Below, piece after piece: positions 62,512 to 64,000 of a stretch of DNA of 64,000 bases. The DNA is from Alphaproteobacteria bacterium (GTDB lineage: Bacteria; Pseudomonadota; Alphaproteobacteria; Caulobacterales; Maricaulaceae). The stretch is taken from NCBI GenBank assembly GCA_018222865.1, contig JAAEZM010000003.1:170458-234457 (forward strand), in the 5' to 3' direction. The position numbers and the translations under genes are program-made. Positions within the stretch are counted from its first letter, which is position 1; every line of letters starts with the position of its first letter. The notes below the pieces were generated by a model. The model was not told where the DNA came from. It ran no database searches and saw only the letters and a list, made by a program, of their open reading frames with translations.

Positions 62512-63408
62512 ATGAGCGCAGAATTGATAGACGGCAAGGCGGTTGCAGCGGAAATCGATGCGCGGGCCGGAGAGGTGGGGGCGAGCCTGGCCAAGGCGAT
62601 GGGCCGCGCGCCTTGCCTCGCGGTCGTGCTGATCGGCGAGGATCCCGCCAGCCAGGTCTATGTCCGCAACAAGGTCAGGCGTACTGAGGCGGCCGGCCTG
62701 CGCTCGATCGAAATCCGGCGCCCTGCGAACGCATCCCAGGCTGACGTGATTGATGAAGTCCGCAAGCTCAATGATGATGCAGGCGTTGACGGAATTCTCG
62801 TGCAATTGCCTTTGCCCGATCATATCGATGCCAATGCGGTGATCGAGGCGATCGACCCGAGCAAGGATGTTGATGGCCTCACCGAAGCAAGTGCCGGGCG
62901 TCTGGTCTTGGGTAAGACAGGGTTGCGGCCGTGTACGCCGGAGGGCTGTGTCTATCTGGCCAAGAAGACGCTGGGCGATCTTACGGGAAAATCAGTTGTC
63001 GTCATCGGTCGCTCTATTCTCGTCGGAAAGCCTGCAGCGCTGCTCTTTCTGGAGCAGAATGCCACGGTCACCATCGCCCATTCGCGAACGCATGATCTGC
63101 CCGCTCTGGCACGGACCGCGGATATCCTGGTTCCAGCGGTTGGCCGTCCATTGATGGTGAAGGGCGACTGGGTGAAGCCTGGCGCGTGCGTGCTGGATGT
63201 CGGGATTAATCGCATCGATGCTCCCGAGCGCGGTGAAGGCAAGACGCGTCTCGTCGGAGATGCCGATTTTGATGCTATTATTGGGCATGCGGGCTCTATT
63301 ACGCCCGTGCCTGGCGGTATCGGACCGATGACAATCGCCATGTTGTTGCGAAACACTGTCCGCGCCGCAGCTTTACGTTGTGGACAACCGCTCCCTGAGG
63401 GCTTTTAA
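62512..63408 (+). CDS. folD: Bifunctional methylenetetrahydrofolate dehydrogenase/cyclohydrolase
   Basis: A 298-residue enzyme. Motifs are SQVYVRNKVRRTEAAG (catalytic Lys and Tyr region), ILVQLPLPDHID, VVVIGRSILVGKPAALLFL for NADP, and PVPGGIGPMTIAML near the C-terminus. It interconverts methylene-, methenyl- and formyl-tetrahydrofolate. GGAG precedes the ATG chosen; an upstream in-frame codon at 62485 is less likely. Complete length for the family. Confidence 0.96.
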   Translation: MSAELIDGKAVAAEIDARAGEVGASLAKAMGRAPCLAVVLIGEDPASQVYVRNKVRRTEAAGLRSIEIRRPANASQADVIDEVRKLNDDAGVDGILVQLPLPDHIDANAVIEAIDPSKDVDGLTEASAGRLVLGKTGLRPCTPEGCVYLAKKTLGDLTGKSVVVIGRSILVGKPAALLFLEQNATVTIAHSRTHDLPALARTADILVPAVGRPLMVKGDWVKPGACVLDVGINRIDAPERGEGKTRLVGDADFDAIIGHAGSITPVPGGIGPMTIAMLLRNTVRAAALRCGQPLPEGF

Positions 63409-63486
63409 CGCTCCCAAGCACTGTCGAATCTTGTAAACAGTTCGGTAATGCAACGCTAATATCCTATGCATGAGAGGGAGGTTCGC

Positions 63487-63903
63487 ATGGGGCAACAGGC
63501 ACTTAAGGTCCTGCATGTCGAAGATGATTTCGCCGATGCCATGCTTGTCCAGCACGCTGTATGCGAAGCGGGCGATTATGACATCGTGTTCGAGGTCGCT
63601 CGCACGCTAAAGGAAGCCAAGCGCAAGCTGGAGCGTGAAGAATTTGATCTGGTATTGCTGGATCTGCGCCTGCCTGACTCCGTCGATCCCGAGGACACTT
63701 TTAATACCGCTCTCGACAGCGCCGGTGAGACCCCGCTTCTCGTCCTGTCCGGTTCCATGCGAACAGATGATATGTATATCCCCGCCGATGTTGGGCGGTT
63801 GGACAAGAATAAGAGCTTCCGAGCCCCCAAGGGCGAGGCGCCGGTTCACCTGGCCCATCTCATCCGTGAGGCGGCTGAGAATACCGATATCCAGGCGATA
63901 TAG
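63487..63903 (+). CDS. Single-domain response regulator
   Basis: A protein of about 138 residues consisting only of a receiver domain: acidic pair EDD in VEDDFADAML, phosphoacceptor aspartate in VLLDLRLPD, Ser in LVLSGS and a conserved lysine in DKNKSFRAPK. No output domain, so it acts by protein contact, like CheY/DivK-type regulators. GGGAGG precedes the ATG chosen; an ATG seven codons upstream is also in frame. No kinase gene adjoins it, though the hybrid kinase is in the same window. Confidence 0.85.
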   Translation: MGQQALKVLHVEDDFADAMLVQHAVCEAGDYDIVFEVARTLKEAKRKLEREEFDLVLLDLRLPDSVDPEDTFNTALDSAGETPLLVLSGSMRTDDMYIPADVGRLDKNKSFRAPKGEAPVHLAHLIREAAENTDIQAI

Positions 63904-63973
63904 ACAGATTTTCACTTCCCTTCCGGGCCGGCCTGCGTAACCTCGTCTTTCCAGGACAGGAGGATCAGGGTTT

Positions 63974-64000
63974 ATGCGCAGCGCTCACGAAATCGATTAC
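63974..64000 (+). CDS. Start of a gene, probably AIM24-family (TIGR00266)
   Basis: Nine codons are visible: MRSAHEIDY, preceded by AGGAGGATCAGGG as a ribosome-binding site. AIM24/TIGR00266 proteins typically begin with a similar SHEIDY-type sequence, which is the only basis for the family call. The rest is outside the window, so domain content cannot be checked. Confidence 0.5.

Noticed and set aside
1-64000. CRISPR arrays, insertion sequences, phage modules or defence islands
   Set aside because: No regularly spaced repeats, transposase, integrase or defence-type genes were found on reading through the window.

Overview
The window is a gene-dense chromosomal segment (roughly 60% G+C by eye) of an alphaproteobacterium. 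The gene order lnt-corC-ybeY-phoH-miaB, followed upstream by fur, rimI, tsaB, nfuA and a universal stress protein, then trpS-murJ-glnD-mutS, is the arrangement known from Caulobacterales/Rhizobiales-type genomes. The Fur protein lacks the C-terminal CxxC pair, as alphaproteobacterial Fur/Mur proteins do, and a few promoters carry motifs resembling the alphaproteobacterial CtrA and LexA sites. A marine dimorphic bacterium of the Maricaulales/Hyphomonadaceae is my best guess; the genus cannot be fixed from this sequence alone.

Layout. 1-9.3 kb: minus-strand housekeeping block (lipoprotein acylation, rRNA maturation, tRNA modification, Fur, TsaB/RimI, NfuA, a stress protein, a PCuAC copper chaperone). 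9.3-17.5 kb: trpS, murJ, glnD and mutS, with the fused malic enzyme maeB divergent from mutS. 20-25 kb: an AmpG-like permease, a hybrid histidine kinase and the YifB/ComM ATPase. 25-31.6 kb: gshB, a BON-domain lipoprotein, yraN and rsmI, divergent from an LpoA/YraM lipoprotein, then hemW and rdgB; this corresponds to the yraL-M-N-P cluster of E. coli. 31.6-32.9 kb: a small module of a 41-residue membrane peptide, a four-helix DUF2975-like protein and a short HTH protein, preceded by operator-like palindromes and followed by a large stem-loop. 32.9-46 kb: rph, the heat-shock genes hrcA-grpE, several poorly known membrane proteins, an FMN-dependent glutamate-synthase-like protein, alkB, then dnaK - FkbM methyltransferase - dnaJ - membrane protein - dapB. 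46-54.5 kb: WYL regulator, glyoxalase I, AraC-Ogt fusion, nth, an SLC13 carrier, a zinc-finger protein, a lone ABC ATPase and an Old Yellow Enzyme. 54.6-55.0 kb: tRNA-Arg(CCG) followed by a gene-free, partly AT-rich stretch with a copy of the tRNA 3' end. 55-64 kb: TonB-domain protein, FemAB-like acyltransferase, a sulfite-oxidase-fold lipoprotein, a Na+/alanine symporter, VanZ-like protein, bioB, pterin dehydratase, an HTH regulator, YggT, folD, a response regulator and the start of an AIM24-family gene.

There is no CRISPR array, rRNA operon, phage module, transposase or recognisable defence island. The most unusual items are an FkbM-type methyltransferase translationally coupled to dnaJ inside the dnaK-dnaJ unit, the peptide/DUF2975/HTH module with its operator-like palindromes and large downstream stem-loop, the tRNA-Arg 3'-end copy, and the colliding start codons of rsmI and the LpoA-like gene. 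I do not see a clear-cut, wholly new multi-gene system; these are leads of moderate strength.
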